The position numbers were made by a program, and so were the translations under genes. Shown in pieces: positions 1 to 12,151 of a stretch of 64,000 nt of DNA (positions are counted from its first letter, which is position 1; every line of letters begins with the position of its first letter). Location of the stretch: NCBI RefSeq assembly GCF_002000985.1, contig NZ_CP018822.1:204001-268000 (forward strand), written 5' to 3'. Under the pieces are notes generated by a model that made no database searches, was not told the DNA's origin, and worked only from the letters and a program-made list of their open reading frames with translations. This DNA is from Streptococcus gallolyticus subsp. gallolyticus DSM 16831. Its GTDB lineage: Bacteria > Bacillota > Bacilli > Lactobacillales > Streptococcaceae.

Positions 1-22
1 CCCAAGAGCTTAGTCTCTTGGG
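1..22. terminator. Perfect 8-bp hairpin at window edge
   Basis: The arms CCCAAGAG and CTCTTGGG enclose a 6-nt loop. The T-tract after it is short, so it may be the terminator of a gene to the left of the window. Confidence 0.4.
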
Positions 23-37
23 GGATTTTGGGTGTTG

Positions 38-74
38 TAAAAAAACGTTAGGTAAGAAAATCCTAACGCTTTTT
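38..74. terminator. Bidirectional terminator at the end of msmR
   Basis: The arms CGTTAGG (46-52) and CCTAACG (62-68) are flanked by A-runs on the left and T-runs on the right, so the hairpin can stop the leftward msmR transcript and any rightward transcript. Confidence 0.7.
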
Positions 75-76
75 GC

Positions 77-910
77 TTAATTTTTTAGTGTTTTGCGGTA
101 ATTGCTTGGGCTTTGGTTGAAGTATTTTTTGAAGGCTTTGCTGAATGTGAGACCATCTGTGAAGCCTACGGCGCTTGCGACTTCTGAGATATGAAAAGTA
201 GTGTTGGTAAGTAAATCAGCACTTTTTTCCATGCGGACTTGGATGATATAATCTTTGATCGAATAGCCAGTTTCTTCTTTGAAAATCTTGTAGAGGTAGC
301 TGCGGTTGAGATTGAGTTTATCAGCAATTTCTCCCACTTTTAAAGAAGTTCCATATTGTGAGTGAATTATTTTTTTAGTTTGTCTAATATAATTTTGAAT
401 AAGAATACTACCATCAGAAATTGCTTTACTGGGAGATTCTTCTATTAGGTAAGCAAGTAGTTTGTAAAGTTCAGCAATCAGTTGGAGTTCAGTCACGTCA
501 TCAAGTTTTTGATCGCGAAATTGAGTTAATTTGACGATTTGATCAAGAACCCTGGACTTAAGTGTTGAATGGCAGAAGTATTGCTCTAGTAGCTGAGTTT
601 TACTTAAAATACTTTCAGCCTTTGAACCGCTAAATCCGACCCAGAGATATGTCCAAGGATGTTCTTTATCAGCTTGATAAAAGGTCACTTTTCCTTTGGG
701 AAGGATAAACATATCACCAACACCAAGTTCAGTGGTTTGGCCATCAATAGTAAATTTTCCTTTACCATCAACAATAAAATGCAGAACAAAATTATCACGA
801 ATAGTTGGACCAAAAGAGTAGTTTTTGTCACAAATTTCAGCCCCGTAGTGGTCAACATTTAGATCAAAATTATTGGTATCAAATTCGTTATAGGTATTTA
901 GAACGTTCAA
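77..910 (-). CDS. msmR: AraC-family regulator of the raffinose/multiple-sugar operon (MsmR)
   Basis: This is a 277-aa AraC/XylS-family protein. An N-terminal AraC-type cupin sugar-sensing region covers about residues 20-150. Two helix-turn-helix motifs lie in residues about 175-275, including IADKLNLNRSYLYKIFKEE and VASAVGFTDGLTFSKAFKKY. It is divergently transcribed from aga, with 110 bp between the two genes. Its length and position match MsmR of S. mutans, the activator of the msm operon. By inference it senses a galactoside and activates aga-msmEFG-gtfA. The family is certain; the gene name rests on context. Confidence 0.88.
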   Translation of the reverse strand: MNVLNTYNEFDTNNFDLNVDHYGAEICDKNYSFGPTIRDNFVLHFIVDGKGKFTIDGQTTELGVGDMFILPKGKVTFYQADKEHPWTYLWVGFSGSKAESILSKTQLLEQYFCHSTLKSRVLDQIVKLTQFRDQKLDDVTELQLIAELYKLLAYLIEESPSKAISDGSILIQNYIRQTKKIIHSQYGTSLKVGEIADKLNLNRSYLYKIFKEETGYSIKDYIIQVRMEKSADLLTNTTFHISEVASAVGFTDGLTFSKAFKKYFNQSPSNYRKTLKN

Positions 911-964
911 ACTATCATCTCCTCTATAAGCAACATTTTACCATATTTGTCCAACATCCTACCA

Positions 965-993
965 TTCAACAAGGGGTAATTTAGTGGTAAAAT
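965..993 (+). promoter_or_regulatory. aga promoter
   Basis: TTCAAC (965-970) is followed after 17 nt by TAAAAT (988-993), preceded by TGG (extended -10). The near-palindrome ATTTTAGTAAAAAT lies just downstream, overlapping the likely start of transcription, and is an operator candidate. The msmR start lies about 55 bp upstream. Confidence 0.5.
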
Positions 994-1020
994 TTTAGTA
1001 AAAATAGAGGAGGAAAACTT

Positions 1021-3183
1021 GTGGGAATTACAATCAAAGGAAATCTTTTCTATATTCAGAGTAAAGAGATGTCAATGATTATTGAGAATCGAGAAGGTGA
1101 TTTACTTCTTCGTCATATTGGTGGTAAAATCGCTAACTATCACGGTTCAAATGCGATATTTGAGAAAGATCATGCTTTTTCAGGCAATCCGACTCCCGAT
1201 AATCGTACGTTTAGCTATGATACCCAACGTCAAATCTTTGGTGTGCATGGCTTTGGTGATTTTCGTTGCCCATCACTTAAAATTCAACATGATAACAATG
1301 AATTAACACAATTTAAGTTAAAAGATAGTCATATTTTACATGGAGTTGTTGAGGCAACAGGATTACCTAGTCCTCATTCAATGGAAGGTGCTGAAACATT
1401 AGTGTTTATCTTAGAAGATGAATTTGCTAAATTGCGTCTGACGCTTTATTACACAGCTTATGCAGATCGTGCAACTATTTCAACCTTTGCTAAGATTAGT
1501 AATCTATCCGATAAAGCTGTTATCATCAACCGTGCTTTATCAACTATGCTTGATGTACCTGCTGGAAATTATGATGTGGTGACTTTGCAAGGAGCTTATG
1601 CGCGTGAGAAAACAGTTCGTCGTCAAATGGTCGAGCAAGGCATCTTTAGCATTGCTTCAAATCGCGGAGCTTCTGGTCATGCTCAGACTCCAGCTGTGAT
1701 TTTGTGTGATAGGACAGCGACGGAGGATGCTGGCAGTGCCCTTGCTTTGCAGCTACTTTATAGTGGTAATTTTCAAGCTTTTGTTCAAAAAAATCAATTG
1801 AATGAAGTTCGCTTAGGGATTGGTATTAATGATGATAACTTTGCTTGGCAATTGGCAGCTAGAGATAATTTTGAAACGCCAGTGGCTTTGATGACTTATT
1901 CGGCAAAAGGTTTGACACACTTGAGCCAAGAAAGCCAGTTGTTTGTGCAAAATCATATCATGCCAAAACAATTTGCTCATGTTGAGCGTCCGATTCTTAT
2001 CAATAACTGGGAAGCGACTTATTTTGCTTTCAAGCAAGAAAAATTGCTTGATTTAGTTGATGAAGCAAGCAGACTTGGTATTGAACTCTTTGTTTTAGAT
2101 GACGGTTGGTTTGGAAATCGATTTGACGATAATCGTGCACTTGGTGACTGGGGTGTCAATGAAGAAAAACTCGGTGGACCATTGAGTGATTTGATTGATA
2201 AAGTTCATGCTAAAGGCTTGAAATTTGGTTTGTGGTTTGAACCGGAAATGATTTCTGTAGATAGTGACCTTTACCGTACCCATCCTGATTGGGCTATTCA
2301 AGCTGAGGGTCGTGCTCATACTTATTCTCGTAATCAATTGGTACTTAACCTTGCCAACCCTGATGTGGTAGCTTATATTAAATTAGCTATCGATAAAATC
2401 TTGACAGAAAATGCTATTGATTATGTCAAATGGGATTATAACCGTAACATCACAAATATCGGAAATGGCGACTCAGCTCTTGCCACTAAGATGCAATCTC
2501 ATGCATATATGTTAGGTTTGTATGATTTGGTATCCTATTTGACTGGAAAACATAGCAATATTCTCTTTGAATCATGCTCAGGTGGCGGTGGTCGAAATGA
2601 CCTTGGAATGATGCGCTACTTCCCACAAGTTTGGGCTAGTGATAATACAGATGCCATTTCTCGTTTGCAAATTCAATATGGTTCAAGCTATCTGTACCCA
2701 ACTATCTCTATGGGTTCCCATGTTTCAGCAAGCCCAAATCACCAAATGGGACGCACAACACCAATTGAAACACGTGGAAATGTTGCTATGATGGGAAATC
2801 TTGGCTACGAACTTGATTTGACAAGCCTACCAGAAAGTGAAAAAGAAGTGATTGCTACTCAGGTTTCTCACTACAAAGACATTCGTCCAGTTGTCCAATT
2901 TGGGAAGCATTATCGTCTTATCAATCCAGAACAAGGCGCAAATGAAGCGGCTGTGCAATTTGTCTATGAAGATAAAGTCGTTGTAACTTACGTTCGCACA
3001 CTTTCAATGATTGAAACAATTGAAACGACGCTCAAGCTGAAAGGTTTAGAGGAAGCAGATACCTATCGCTTACAAGAAACAGGACAAGTTTTCTCCGGGG
3101 CTGAACTCATGTATGCAGGTTTGACCGTAACTCTCCCACAAGGTGACTATCTCAGCAAACAATACTATTTTGTGAAACAATAA
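1021..3183 (+). CDS. aga: Alpha-galactosidase (GH36)
   Basis: This 720-aa cytoplasmic enzyme cleaves alpha-1,6-galactosyl residues from melibiose, raffinose and related oligosaccharides. It shows the GH36 signatures: the KWDYNRN motif with predicted nucleophile Asp472, [10 protein letters not shown], and the WASDNTD motif with predicted acid/base Asp541. It has no signal peptide, which fits hydrolysis after import. The start is GTG at 1021, chosen because AGGAGG lies at the right spacing just upstream. It is the first gene of aga-msmE-msmF-msmG-gtfA, and msmE begins 11 bp after its stop. Galactose released here can feed galKTE nearby. Confidence 0.95.
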   Translation: MGITIKGNLFYIQSKEMSMIIENREGDLLLRHIGGKIANYHGSNAIFEKDHAFSGNPTPDNRTFSYDTQRQIFGVHGFGDFRCPSLKIQHDNNELTQFKLKDSHILHGVVEATGLPSPHSMEGAETLVFILEDEFAKLRLTLYYTAYADRATISTFAKISNLSDKAVIINRALSTMLDVPAGNYDVVTLQGAYAREKTVRRQMVEQGIFSIASNRGASGHAQTPAVILCDRTATEDAGSALALQLLYSGNFQAFVQKNQLNEVRLGIGINDDNFAWQLAARDNFETPVALMTYSAKGLTHLSQESQLFVQNHIMPKQFAHVERPILINNWEATYFAFKQEKLLDLVDEASRLGIELFVLDDGWFGNRFDDNRALGDWGVNEEKLGGPLSDLIDKVHAKGLKFGLWFEPEMISVDSDLYRTHPDWAIQAEGRAHTYSRNQLVLNLANPDVVAYIKLAIDKILTENAIDYVKWDYNRNITNIGNGDSALATKMQSHAYMLGLYDLVSYLTGKHSNILFESCSGGGGRNDLGMMRYFPQVWASDNTDAISRLQIQYGSSYLYPTISMGSHVSASPNHQMGRTTPIETRGNVAMMGNLGYELDLTSLPESEKEVIATQVSHYKDIRPVVQFGKHYRLINPEQGANEAAVQFVYEDKVVVTYVRTLSMIETIETTLKLKGLEEADTYRLQETGQVFSGAELMYAGLTVTLPQGDYLSKQYYFVKQ

Positions 3184-3194
3184 GGAGGTTTTCA

Positions 3195-4466
3195 ATGAAA
3201 TGGCGTAAACAATTGATAGCTGCTGGCATAGTAGCTTTAGCTACCACTGCTGGTTTAATATTGACGGCGTGTTCAAAAGAGGATGACACATCGGCTGATG
3301 GCAAAGTAACTATTGAATATTTCAATCAAAAGACAGAAATGGTGGATACGTTAAAAGAAATCATTAAGGATTTTGAAGCAGAAAATCCTAACATTCACGT
3401 TAAAATGACAAGTGTTCCAAGTGCTGGAACAGTTCTAAAAACACGTATGCTTGCAGGTGACGCCCCAGATGTCATTAACATTTATCCTCAGAATGTAGAT
3501 TTTAAAGAGTGGGCAAAAGCTGGTTATTTTGAAGATATGACAGGTAAGTCTTATCTTGAGAACATCAAAAATAACTATGCAGAAAACTATGCAGTAAATG
3601 GAAAAATTTATAGCGTGCCTTTATCAGCCAATGTTTCAGGAATTTACTTTAATAAAACAAAATTTGACGAATTAGGACTCAAAGTTCCAGAAACTTGGGA
3701 TGAATTTGAAACTTTGGTAAAACAAATCAAGGCTGACGGTGAAACACCATTTGCGCTTGCTGGTAGTGAAGGTTGGACTTTAAATGGTTATCATCAGCTG
3801 GCTTACATTAGCGTGACTGGTAGTGGTGATAAGGCAAATGATTACCTTCGTTTTTCTCCCGTTAATTCTATCTCAACTTCTGATAATGAAGTTAAGGAAG
3901 TTCTAACTCGTTTGGATTTACTTGCTGATAAGGGGAACCAGCAAAGTAATTGGGAAGGTGCTTCTTACAACGATTCTGTTGTGGCATTTGCGACTGAAGA
4001 AGCCTTGATGTTACCAGGTGGTTCATGGGTATTAGCAGCGATTAAACAACAAGATCCTGATTTTGAAATTTCAACATTTGCCTTTCCTGGTGAAAAAACT
4101 GGTCAAGAAGTTACAGTTGGAGCGGGAGATTTGGCGCTATCAATTTCATCATCAACAAAGCACAAAAAAGAATGTGAAAAATTTATTTCCTATATGGCGT
4201 CAGCTGAGGCTATGCAAAAATATTATGATGTTGATGGTTCACCAGTGTCTGTAGAGGGTGTGGTTGAAGATGACAATTCTCCACTTGCTCCGCTTTATCA
4301 GCTAGCATTTACAGATAAACACTATGTTTGGCTTGGTGAAAATTGGACAAGCGAAGAAGATTTCTTTAGTTTGACAGCTAACTATCTTTTGAATCAAGAT
4401 GCTGATCAATATGTTAGTGAGTTAAATGCATTCTTCAATCCAATGAAAGCTGACGTAAATAAATAG
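3195..4466 (+). CDS. msmE: Sugar-binding lipoprotein of the multiple-sugar ABC transporter
   Basis: This 423-aa protein is an extracellular solute-binding protein of the carbohydrate ABC family (SBP family 1). A lipoprotein signal peptide ends in the lipobox LTAC, so Cys26 would be lipidated and anchor it to the membrane. The mature part has typical CUT1 binding-protein features such as ARMLAGDAPDV-like and NVSGIYFNKTKFDELGL segments. AAGGAGG precedes the ATG. It lies between aga and the two permease genes, so it should capture raffinose, melibiose or isomaltosaccharides for MsmFG. Confidence 0.93.
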   Translation: MKWRKQLIAAGIVALATTAGLILTACSKEDDTSADGKVTIEYFNQKTEMVDTLKEIIKDFEAENPNIHVKMTSVPSAGTVLKTRMLAGDAPDVINIYPQNVDFKEWAKAGYFEDMTGKSYLENIKNNYAENYAVNGKIYSVPLSANVSGIYFNKTKFDELGLKVPETWDEFETLVKQIKADGETPFALAGSEGWTLNGYHQLAYISVTGSGDKANDYLRFSPVNSISTSDNEVKEVLTRLDLLADKGNQQSNWEGASYNDSVVAFATEEALMLPGGSWVLAAIKQQDPDFEISTFAFPGEKTGQEVTVGAGDLALSISSSTKHKKECEKFISYMASAEAMQKYYDVDGSPVSVEGVVEDDNSPLAPLYQLAFTDKHYVWLGENWTSEEDFFSLTANYLLNQDADQYVSELNAFFNPMKADVNK

Positions 4467-4478
4467 GAGGAGAGTAGA

Positions 4479-5345
4479 ATGCGAAAATTTTTAAATAAGT
4501 ATTGGGGCTGGACATTTCTGATTATTCCTTTAATGTTACAAGCTATTTTCTTCTATTTTCCAATGTTTCAGGGAGCTTTTTATAGTTTTACGAACTGGAC
4601 TGGCTTGACTTATAATTTTGATTTTGTAGGGATTAATAACTATAAAATTTTGATGACTGATAGCAAATTCTTTAAGGCGCTTGGGTTTACCTTAATTTTA
4701 ACTCTTGCTTTAATTGTGGGAGAAATTGTCATTGGTATCTGGGTAGCGCGAGCTTTGAATGCTAAAATCAAAGGACAAACTTTTTTTAGAGCGTGGTTCT
4801 TTTTCCCAGCTGTTTTATCAGGGTTAACAGTATCTTTGATTTTCAAACAAGTCTTTAACTATGGATTACCTGCCATTGGTGAAGTTTTGAACATTGAATT
4901 CTTGAAAACAAGTCTTCTAGGGACATCTGGCGGCGCCATTTTTGCAGCAATTTTTGTCATGCTATGGCAAGGTGTCGCAATGCCAATTATCCTTTTCCTC
5001 TCAGGGCTTCAAACTATCCCAAGTGAAATCACAGAAGCAGCAGCAATTGATGGTGCAAATAGCAAACAAACGTTCTGGAATATTGAATTGCCATATTTGT
5101 TGCCAAGTATTTCAATGGTCTTTATCATGGCGCTTAAAGCTGGTTTGACAGCTTTTGACCAGATTTTTGCTTTGACTGGTGGTGGACCAAGCAATTCAAC
5201 AACTTCAATTGGGCTTTTGGTTTACAATTACGCCTTTTCAAGTAACCAATATGGTTATGCTAACGCTATTGCCTTGATTCTCTTTGCTATTATTGTTTTG
5301 GTGTCAGTGTTGCAATTGAAATTATCAAGTCGTTTCGAAGTATAA
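4479..5345 (+). CDS. msmF: Multiple-sugar ABC transporter permease
   Basis: This 288-aa polytopic membrane protein has about six transmembrane segments. The BPD_transp_1 permease motif EAAAIDGANSKQTFWNIELP (about residues 187-206) is the EAA loop that contacts the ATPase. It pairs with MsmG and is 12 bp from msmE and 12 bp from msmG, so the genes are co-transcribed. The sequence is typical of CUT1 MalF-like permeases. Confidence 0.93.
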   Translation: MRKFLNKYWGWTFLIIPLMLQAIFFYFPMFQGAFYSFTNWTGLTYNFDFVGINNYKILMTDSKFFKALGFTLILTLALIVGEIVIGIWVARALNAKIKGQTFFRAWFFFPAVLSGLTVSLIFKQVFNYGLPAIGEVLNIEFLKTSLLGTSGGAIFAAIFVMLWQGVAMPIILFLSGLQTIPSEITEAAAIDGANSKQTFWNIELPYLLPSISMVFIMALKAGLTAFDQIFALTGGGPSNSTTSIGLLVYNYAFSSNQYGYANAIALILFAIIVLVSVLQLKLSSRFEV

Positions 5346-5357
5346 ATGGAGTGAAAT

Positions 5358-6191
5358 ATGAAAAAAGAAGAACGTTATCATACTTTTTGGAAATATGTGC
5401 TCTTAGTCATGGGATCAATTTTGATTTTGATTCCATTGCTAGCAACAGTCTTTAGTTCATTTAAGACGACTAAAGATATCATGCAACATTTCTTTGCTTT
5501 TCCAAATCCTGTCACCTTGAGTAACTACACACGCTTGTTGGCTGACGGTATTGGACATTATTTCTGGAATTCAACGATTATTACAGTTGTTTCGGTGATT
5601 TTGGTAACCCTATTTATTCCTGCGGCAGCCTATTCAATTGCGCGTAACATGAGCAAAAAACGCGCTTTTAACATCATGTATAGCTTGCTAATTTTGGGAA
5701 TTTTCGTGCCATTTCAAGTTATCATGATTCCAATCACAGTTATGATGAGCCGACTTGGTTTGACAAATATTTGGGGCTTGATTATCTTGTATCTGACTTA
5801 TGCTGTACCGCAAACTTTATTCTTGTATGTTGGTTACATTAAGCTAAGTGTTCCTGAAAGTTTGGATGAAGCTGCTGAAATTGACGGAGCTGATAAATTT
5901 ACCACATACCGCAAAGTGGTCTTTCCAATGTTAAAACCAATGCATGCCACAACTTTGATTATCAATGCTCTTTGGTTCTGGAATGACTTTATGCTCCCCC
6001 TCTTAATGTTGAATAAATCTTCAGAGTCATGGTCATTGCCGCTTTTCCAATACAACTACACAGGACAATACCTCAGCGATTACGGACCAAGCTTTGCCTC
6101 ATATGTCGTCGGTATTATTACCATCACAATTGTTTATCTTATCTTCCAAAAACACATCATCTCAGGAATGAGTAATGGCGCAGTGAAGTAA
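5358..6191 (+). CDS. msmG: Multiple-sugar ABC transporter permease
   Basis: This 277-aa MalG-like permease has about six membrane spans and the EAA loop EAAEIDGADKFTTYRKVVFP (about residues 173-192). It is the second permease half with MsmF. The expected MsmK ATPase gene does not follow and is absent from this window. Many streptococci use one shared MsmK encoded elsewhere. A long gap with hairpins separates it from gtfA. Confidence 0.93.
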   Translation: MKKEERYHTFWKYVLLVMGSILILIPLLATVFSSFKTTKDIMQHFFAFPNPVTLSNYTRLLADGIGHYFWNSTIITVVSVILVTLFIPAAAYSIARNMSKKRAFNIMYSLLILGIFVPFQVIMIPITVMMSRLGLTNIWGLIILYLTYAVPQTLFLYVGYIKLSVPESLDEAAEIDGADKFTTYRKVVFPMLKPMHATTLIINALWFWNDFMLPLLMLNKSSESWSLPLFQYNYTGQYLSDYGPSFASYVVGIITITIVYLIFQKHIISGMSNGAVK

Positions 6192-6579
6192 GGATACAGA
6201 GGCCGTATAGCGAGCGTAGCAAAAATAGGAATTTTGACGAAGAACGTGTACGTTCTAGGACAAAATTATCTTTTTTGCACTGCTCGTAGGTCGTGTTCAA
6301 TTTAACTTGGTATAGTTGATGGTTGCTAAAGCAATTCATTAACTAACGCTAACCGCTATTGCGGCTTAGCTAACCACCTTACTAGCTCGAAAACAAAATA
6401 TTATCGATTTTGTTTTCTCACGTCGTAATATATAAGGCGTATAGCGGGCACAGTGAAAAAAATAAGGAAGTGATGCGGTGTCATTAAGGCACAAGGAGGC
6501 TCATCTTTTTCACCAAGCCCGTAGCCCGAGTTCAACGATATCACAATATAAATGATGAAAATAAAATAAAGGAATAACT
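6192..6579. repeat. Intergenic hairpin cluster between msmG and gtfA
   Basis: This 388-bp gap holds no convincing gene. Two imperfect palindromes (about 6201-6300 and 6436-6535) begin with nearly the same bases (GGCCGTATAGCGAGC and GGCGTATAGCGGGC) and end with related ones (CGTAGGTCGTGTTCAA and CGTAGCCCGAGTTCAA), but their interiors differ. The first contains AGAACGTGTACGTTCT, a 7-bp-arm palindrome. Between them lie TTGCTAAAGCAA (6323-6334), a GCTAACCGC/GCGGCTTAGC hairpin (6348-6370), and an 11-bp perfect stem GAAAACAAAAT/ATTTTGTTTTC (6389-6417). They look like members of a dispersed intergenic repeat family and could affect mRNA stability inside the operon. Confidence 0.6.
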
Positions 6580-8025
6580 ATGGGAATTCAAAATAAAACA
6601 ATGTTAATCACTTACTCGGATAGTCTGGGTAAAAATTTAAAAGAACTTAAACAAAATCTTGATAAGTATTTCGGGGAGGCAGTTGGTGGTATCCATCTAT
6701 TGCCATTCTTTCCGTCAACTGGTGACCGTGGTTTTGCCCCTGTCGATTATGATGAGGTAGATTCTACATTTGGTACTTGGGATGATGTGAAAGGCTTGGG
6801 TGAAAACTATTATCTTATGTTTGATTTCATGATTAACCATATTTCTCGTCAATCAAAATATTACAAAGATTATCAAGAAAAACACGAAGCTAGTGCTTAC
6901 AAGGATATGTTTCTTAACTGGGATAAATTTTGGCCAGAAAATCGTCCGACACAAGTTGATGTGGACTTGATTTACAAGCGTAAAGACCGCGCACCAAAAC
7001 AAGAAATTCATTTTACAGATGGTTCGGTTGAGCATTTGTGGAATACATTTGGTGAGGAACAAATTGACCTTGACGTGACAAAAGAAGTGACCATGGATTT
7101 CATTCGAAAAACCATCAAACACCTAGCAGAAAATGGATGTGACCTCATTCGTCTAGATGCATTTGCTTATGCAGTTAAGAAATTGGATACCAATGATTTC
7201 TTTGTGGAGCCAGACATTTGGGAATTACTTGATAAAGTGCGTAGCATTGCAGCGGAATCTGGCACAGAATTGCTTCCAGAAATTCATGAGCACTATTCAA
7301 TCCAGTTTAAGATTGCTGAGCATGACTATTATGTCTATGATTTTGCACTTCCAATGGTGACGCTTTATAGCCTATATAGCAGAAAAGTTGACCGTTTGGC
7401 AAAATGGTTGAAAATGTCGCCGATGAAGCAATTTACAACGCTTGATACACATGATGGAATTGGTGTGGTTGATGTCAAAGATATTTTGACAGATGATGAA
7501 ATTGATTATACCTCCAGTGAGCTTTATAAAGTTGGTGCTAATGTCAAACGTAAATACTCATCTGCTGAATACAATAATCTCGATATTTATCAGATTAATT
7601 CGACTTATTATTCTGCACTTGGTGATGATGACAAGAAATATTTCTTAGCACGCTTGATTCAGGTTTTTGCCCCGGGTATTCCACAAGTTTATTATGTTGG
7701 ATTTTTAGCAGGAAAAAATGACCTTGATTTGTTAGAAAAAACAAAAGAAGGTCGCAACATCAATCGTCATTATTACACGAATGAAGAAATTGCTGAAGAA
7801 GTCCGACGCCCAGTAGTTCAAGCTTTGCTCAAACTCTTTACTTTTCGAAATCAATCAGCTGCTTTTGACCTTGATGGCAGTATTGATGTAGAGATATTAG
7901 ATGAAAATACGCTTGTAATCACTCGCCGTAATCAAGGTAGCAGTGTGGTTGCGGAAGCCCAAATTAATTTAAAAGAGTTAAGCTACGCAGTTAAAGAAAA
8001 CGGGGAAGAAGTTACTTTCTTATAA
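6580..8025 (+). CDS. gtfA: Sucrose phosphorylase (GH13)
   Basis: This 481-aa GH13_18 enzyme converts sucrose plus phosphate to alpha-glucose-1-phosphate and fructose. Sucrose here would come from raffinose after Aga removes galactose. Visible catalytic motifs are RLDAFAY (nucleophile Asp193), LLPEIHEH (acid/base Glu234) and LDTHDGIG (Asp292, transition-state stabiliser). It has no signal peptide. AAAGGA precedes the ATG. It belongs to the msm operon but lies after the hairpin-rich gap, so its expression relative to msmG may differ. Confidence 0.95.
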   Translation: MGIQNKTMLITYSDSLGKNLKELKQNLDKYFGEAVGGIHLLPFFPSTGDRGFAPVDYDEVDSTFGTWDDVKGLGENYYLMFDFMINHISRQSKYYKDYQEKHEASAYKDMFLNWDKFWPENRPTQVDVDLIYKRKDRAPKQEIHFTDGSVEHLWNTFGEEQIDLDVTKEVTMDFIRKTIKHLAENGCDLIRLDAFAYAVKKLDTNDFFVEPDIWELLDKVRSIAAESGTELLPEIHEHYSIQFKIAEHDYYVYDFALPMVTLYSLYSRKVDRLAKWLKMSPMKQFTTLDTHDGIGVVDVKDILTDDEIDYTSSELYKVGANVKRKYSSAEYNNLDIYQINSTYYSALGDDDKKYFLARLIQVFAPGIPQVYYVGFLAGKNDLDLLEKTKEGRNINRHYYTNEEIAEEVRRPVVQALLKLFTFRNQSAAFDLDGSIDVEILDENTLVITRRNQGSSVVAEAQINLKELSYAVKENGEEVTFL

Positions 8026-8027
8026 TC

Positions 8028-8070
8028 TAAAGGTGGCTGGGCAAACTCCTAGCTTCCTTTTTATTTTTTT
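8028..8070 (+). terminator. gtfA terminator
   Basis: An imperfect stem AAAGGTGGCTGGG/CCTAGCTTCCTTT is followed by a T-rich tract. It separates the msm operon from dexB. Confidence 0.6.
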
Positions 8071-8074
8071 GTAA

Positions 8075-8112
8075 CGCAAACGCTTGCGCAAATAACAAGA
8101 AAGCGCTAAAAT
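8075..8112 (+). promoter_or_regulatory. dexB promoter with LacI-type operator and cre-like site
   Basis: TTGCGC (8084-8089) and TAAAAT (8107-8112) are 17 nt apart. The near-perfect palindrome CGCAAACGCTTGCG (8075-8088) overlaps the -35 and resembles the streptococcal MalR/LacI-family operator CGCAAACGTTTGCG. AAGAAAGCGCTAAAAT (8097-8112) overlaps the -10 and resembles a CcpA cre site. The promoter and the palindrome are seen; the regulator names are inferred. Confidence 0.55.
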
Positions 8113-8134
8113 AAAGACAAATAAATCAAAATAG

Positions 8135-9754
<1,620 letters not shown>

Positions 9755-9767
9755 AAATATGAAATAA

Positions 9768-9799
9768 AACGAGCTCCAAATTTAAATTTGGAGCTCGTT
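9768..9799. terminator. Bidirectional terminator of dexB and galR
   Basis: This 32-nt perfect palindrome has arms AACGAGCTCCAAATTT and AAATTTGGAGCTCGTT, between two convergent genes. Confidence 0.85.
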
Positions 9800-9810
9800 A
9801 TTAACGTCTT

Positions 9811-10812
<1,002 letters not shown>

Positions 10813-10867
10813 TCATCCCTTCTTTCTTATCTTTATTATAGCACAAAAATTAATATAAAGAAAATTT

Positions 10868-10920
10868 TAAGTAAAACTTTAGTAAACTTTATTGACTTAG
10901 AACATCAGCAGGTGTACAAT
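10868..10920 (+). promoter_or_regulatory. galK promoter with tandem operator-like sites
   Basis: TTGACT (10892-10897) and TACAAT (10915-10920) are spaced by 17 nt. Immediately upstream lie AGTAAAACTTT and AGTAAACTTT in tandem (about 10870-10890), between the galR and galK starts, which makes them the likely GalR sites. A -10-like TATAAT for galR lies on the minus strand at 10835-10840. Confidence 0.65.
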
Positions 10921-10959
10921 GAAACCGTAATCATAGAAGAAGTAAAAAAGGAGACCCTC

Positions 10960-12132
10960 ATGAAAGTTACAGAATTAAAAGAAGCCTTCACAGCCGTATT
11001 TGGCAATGAAGCAGACGCAACCTTTTTCTCACCAGGACGTATCAATTTGATTGGTGAACATACAGACTACAATGGTGGTCATGTTTTCCCAGCGGCTATC
11101 ACCCTTGGAACATACGGTGCAGCTCGCAAACGTGATGACCAAACACTTCGTTTTTATTCAGCAAACTTTGCTGATTTAGGCATTATCGAGGTTGACCTTG
11201 CTAATCTTGTCTTTGATAAAAAAGACAGCTGGACGAATTATCCAAAAGGAGTTATCAAATTCTTGCAAGAAGCTGGGCATACGATTAATACTGGTTTTGA
11301 CCTTTACGTCAATGGGAATATTCCAAACGGTTCAGGCTTGTCATCATCAGCTTCGTTAGAGCTCTTGGTCGGAATTGTTGCTGAAGAATTATTTGACCTC
11401 AACTTAGACCGTCTTGACTTAGTAAAAATTGGTAAACAAACGGAAAATGAATTTATCGGCGTTAATTCAGGAATCATGGACCAATTTGCTATTGGTATGG
11501 GAGCTGACAAGCAAGCTATTTACCTTGATACCAACACATTAGAATACGACCTTGTGCCGCTTGATTTAGGTGACAATGTCATTGTTATCATGAATACTAA
11601 CAAACGCCGTGAATTGGCTGATTCAAAATACAATGAACGTCGTGCCGAATGTGAAAAAGCCGTTGAAGAATTGAATCAAGTGCTTGATATCAAGACACTT
11701 GGTGAACTTGATTTGCAAGCTTTTGATGAATACAGTTACCTCATTAAAGATGCTAATCGTCTCAAACGTGCTCGTCACGCTGTTTGGGAAAATCAACGCA
11801 CTCTTCAAGCCAAAGAAGCTTTGATTGCAGGTGAACTTGAAAAATTTGGTCGTCTGGTCAATGCCTCACATGTGTCACTTGAGCATGATTACGAAGTGAC
11901 TGGTATTGAGCTTGATACCCTTGCTCATACCGCTTGGCAACAAGAAGGTGTCCTTGGAGCTCGTATGACAGGAGCGGGCTTTGGTGGCTGCGGTATTGCC
12001 ATTGTCTCTAAAGATAAAGTTGATGAATTCACCCAAAATGTCGGCAAGGTTTATACAGAAATCATTGGCTATGCGCCAGCTTTCTACATTGCTGAAATTG
12101 CAGGTGGCTCACGTGTCTTGTCTCGAAAATAA
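10960..12132 (+). CDS. galK: Galactokinase
   Basis: This 390-aa GHMP kinase phosphorylates galactose to galactose-1-phosphate, the first Leloir step. It shows the galactokinase signature [17 protein letters not shown] near the N-terminus, the GHMP ATP-binding motif [13 protein letters not shown], and the C-terminal [11 protein letters not shown] chose ATG 10960 ([10 protein letters not shown]) because AAAAAAGGAGA sits just upstream. A longer frame from 10912 lacks a Shine-Dalgarno sequence and would overlap the -10 box. It is followed by galT after 19 bp. Confidence 0.95.
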   Translation: MKVTELKEAFTAVFGNEADATFFSPGRINLIGEHTDYNGGHVFPAAITLGTYGAARKRDDQTLRFYSANFADLGIIEVDLANLVFDKKDSWTNYPKGVIKFLQEAGHTINTGFDLYVNGNIPNGSGLSSSASLELLVGIVAEELFDLNLDRLDLVKIGKQTENEFIGVNSGIMDQFAIGMGADKQAIYLDTNTLEYDLVPLDLGDNVIVIMNTNKRRELADSKYNERRAECEKAVEELNQVLDIKTLGELDLQAFDEYSYLIKDANRLKRARHAVWENQRTLQAKEALIAGELEKFGRLVNASHVSLEHDYEVTGIELDTLAHTAWQQEGVLGARMTGAGFGGCGIAIVSKDKVDEFTQNVGKVYTEIIGYAPAFYIAEIAGGSRVLSRK

Positions 12133-12151
12133 GTAAGATTAGAGAAGAAAA

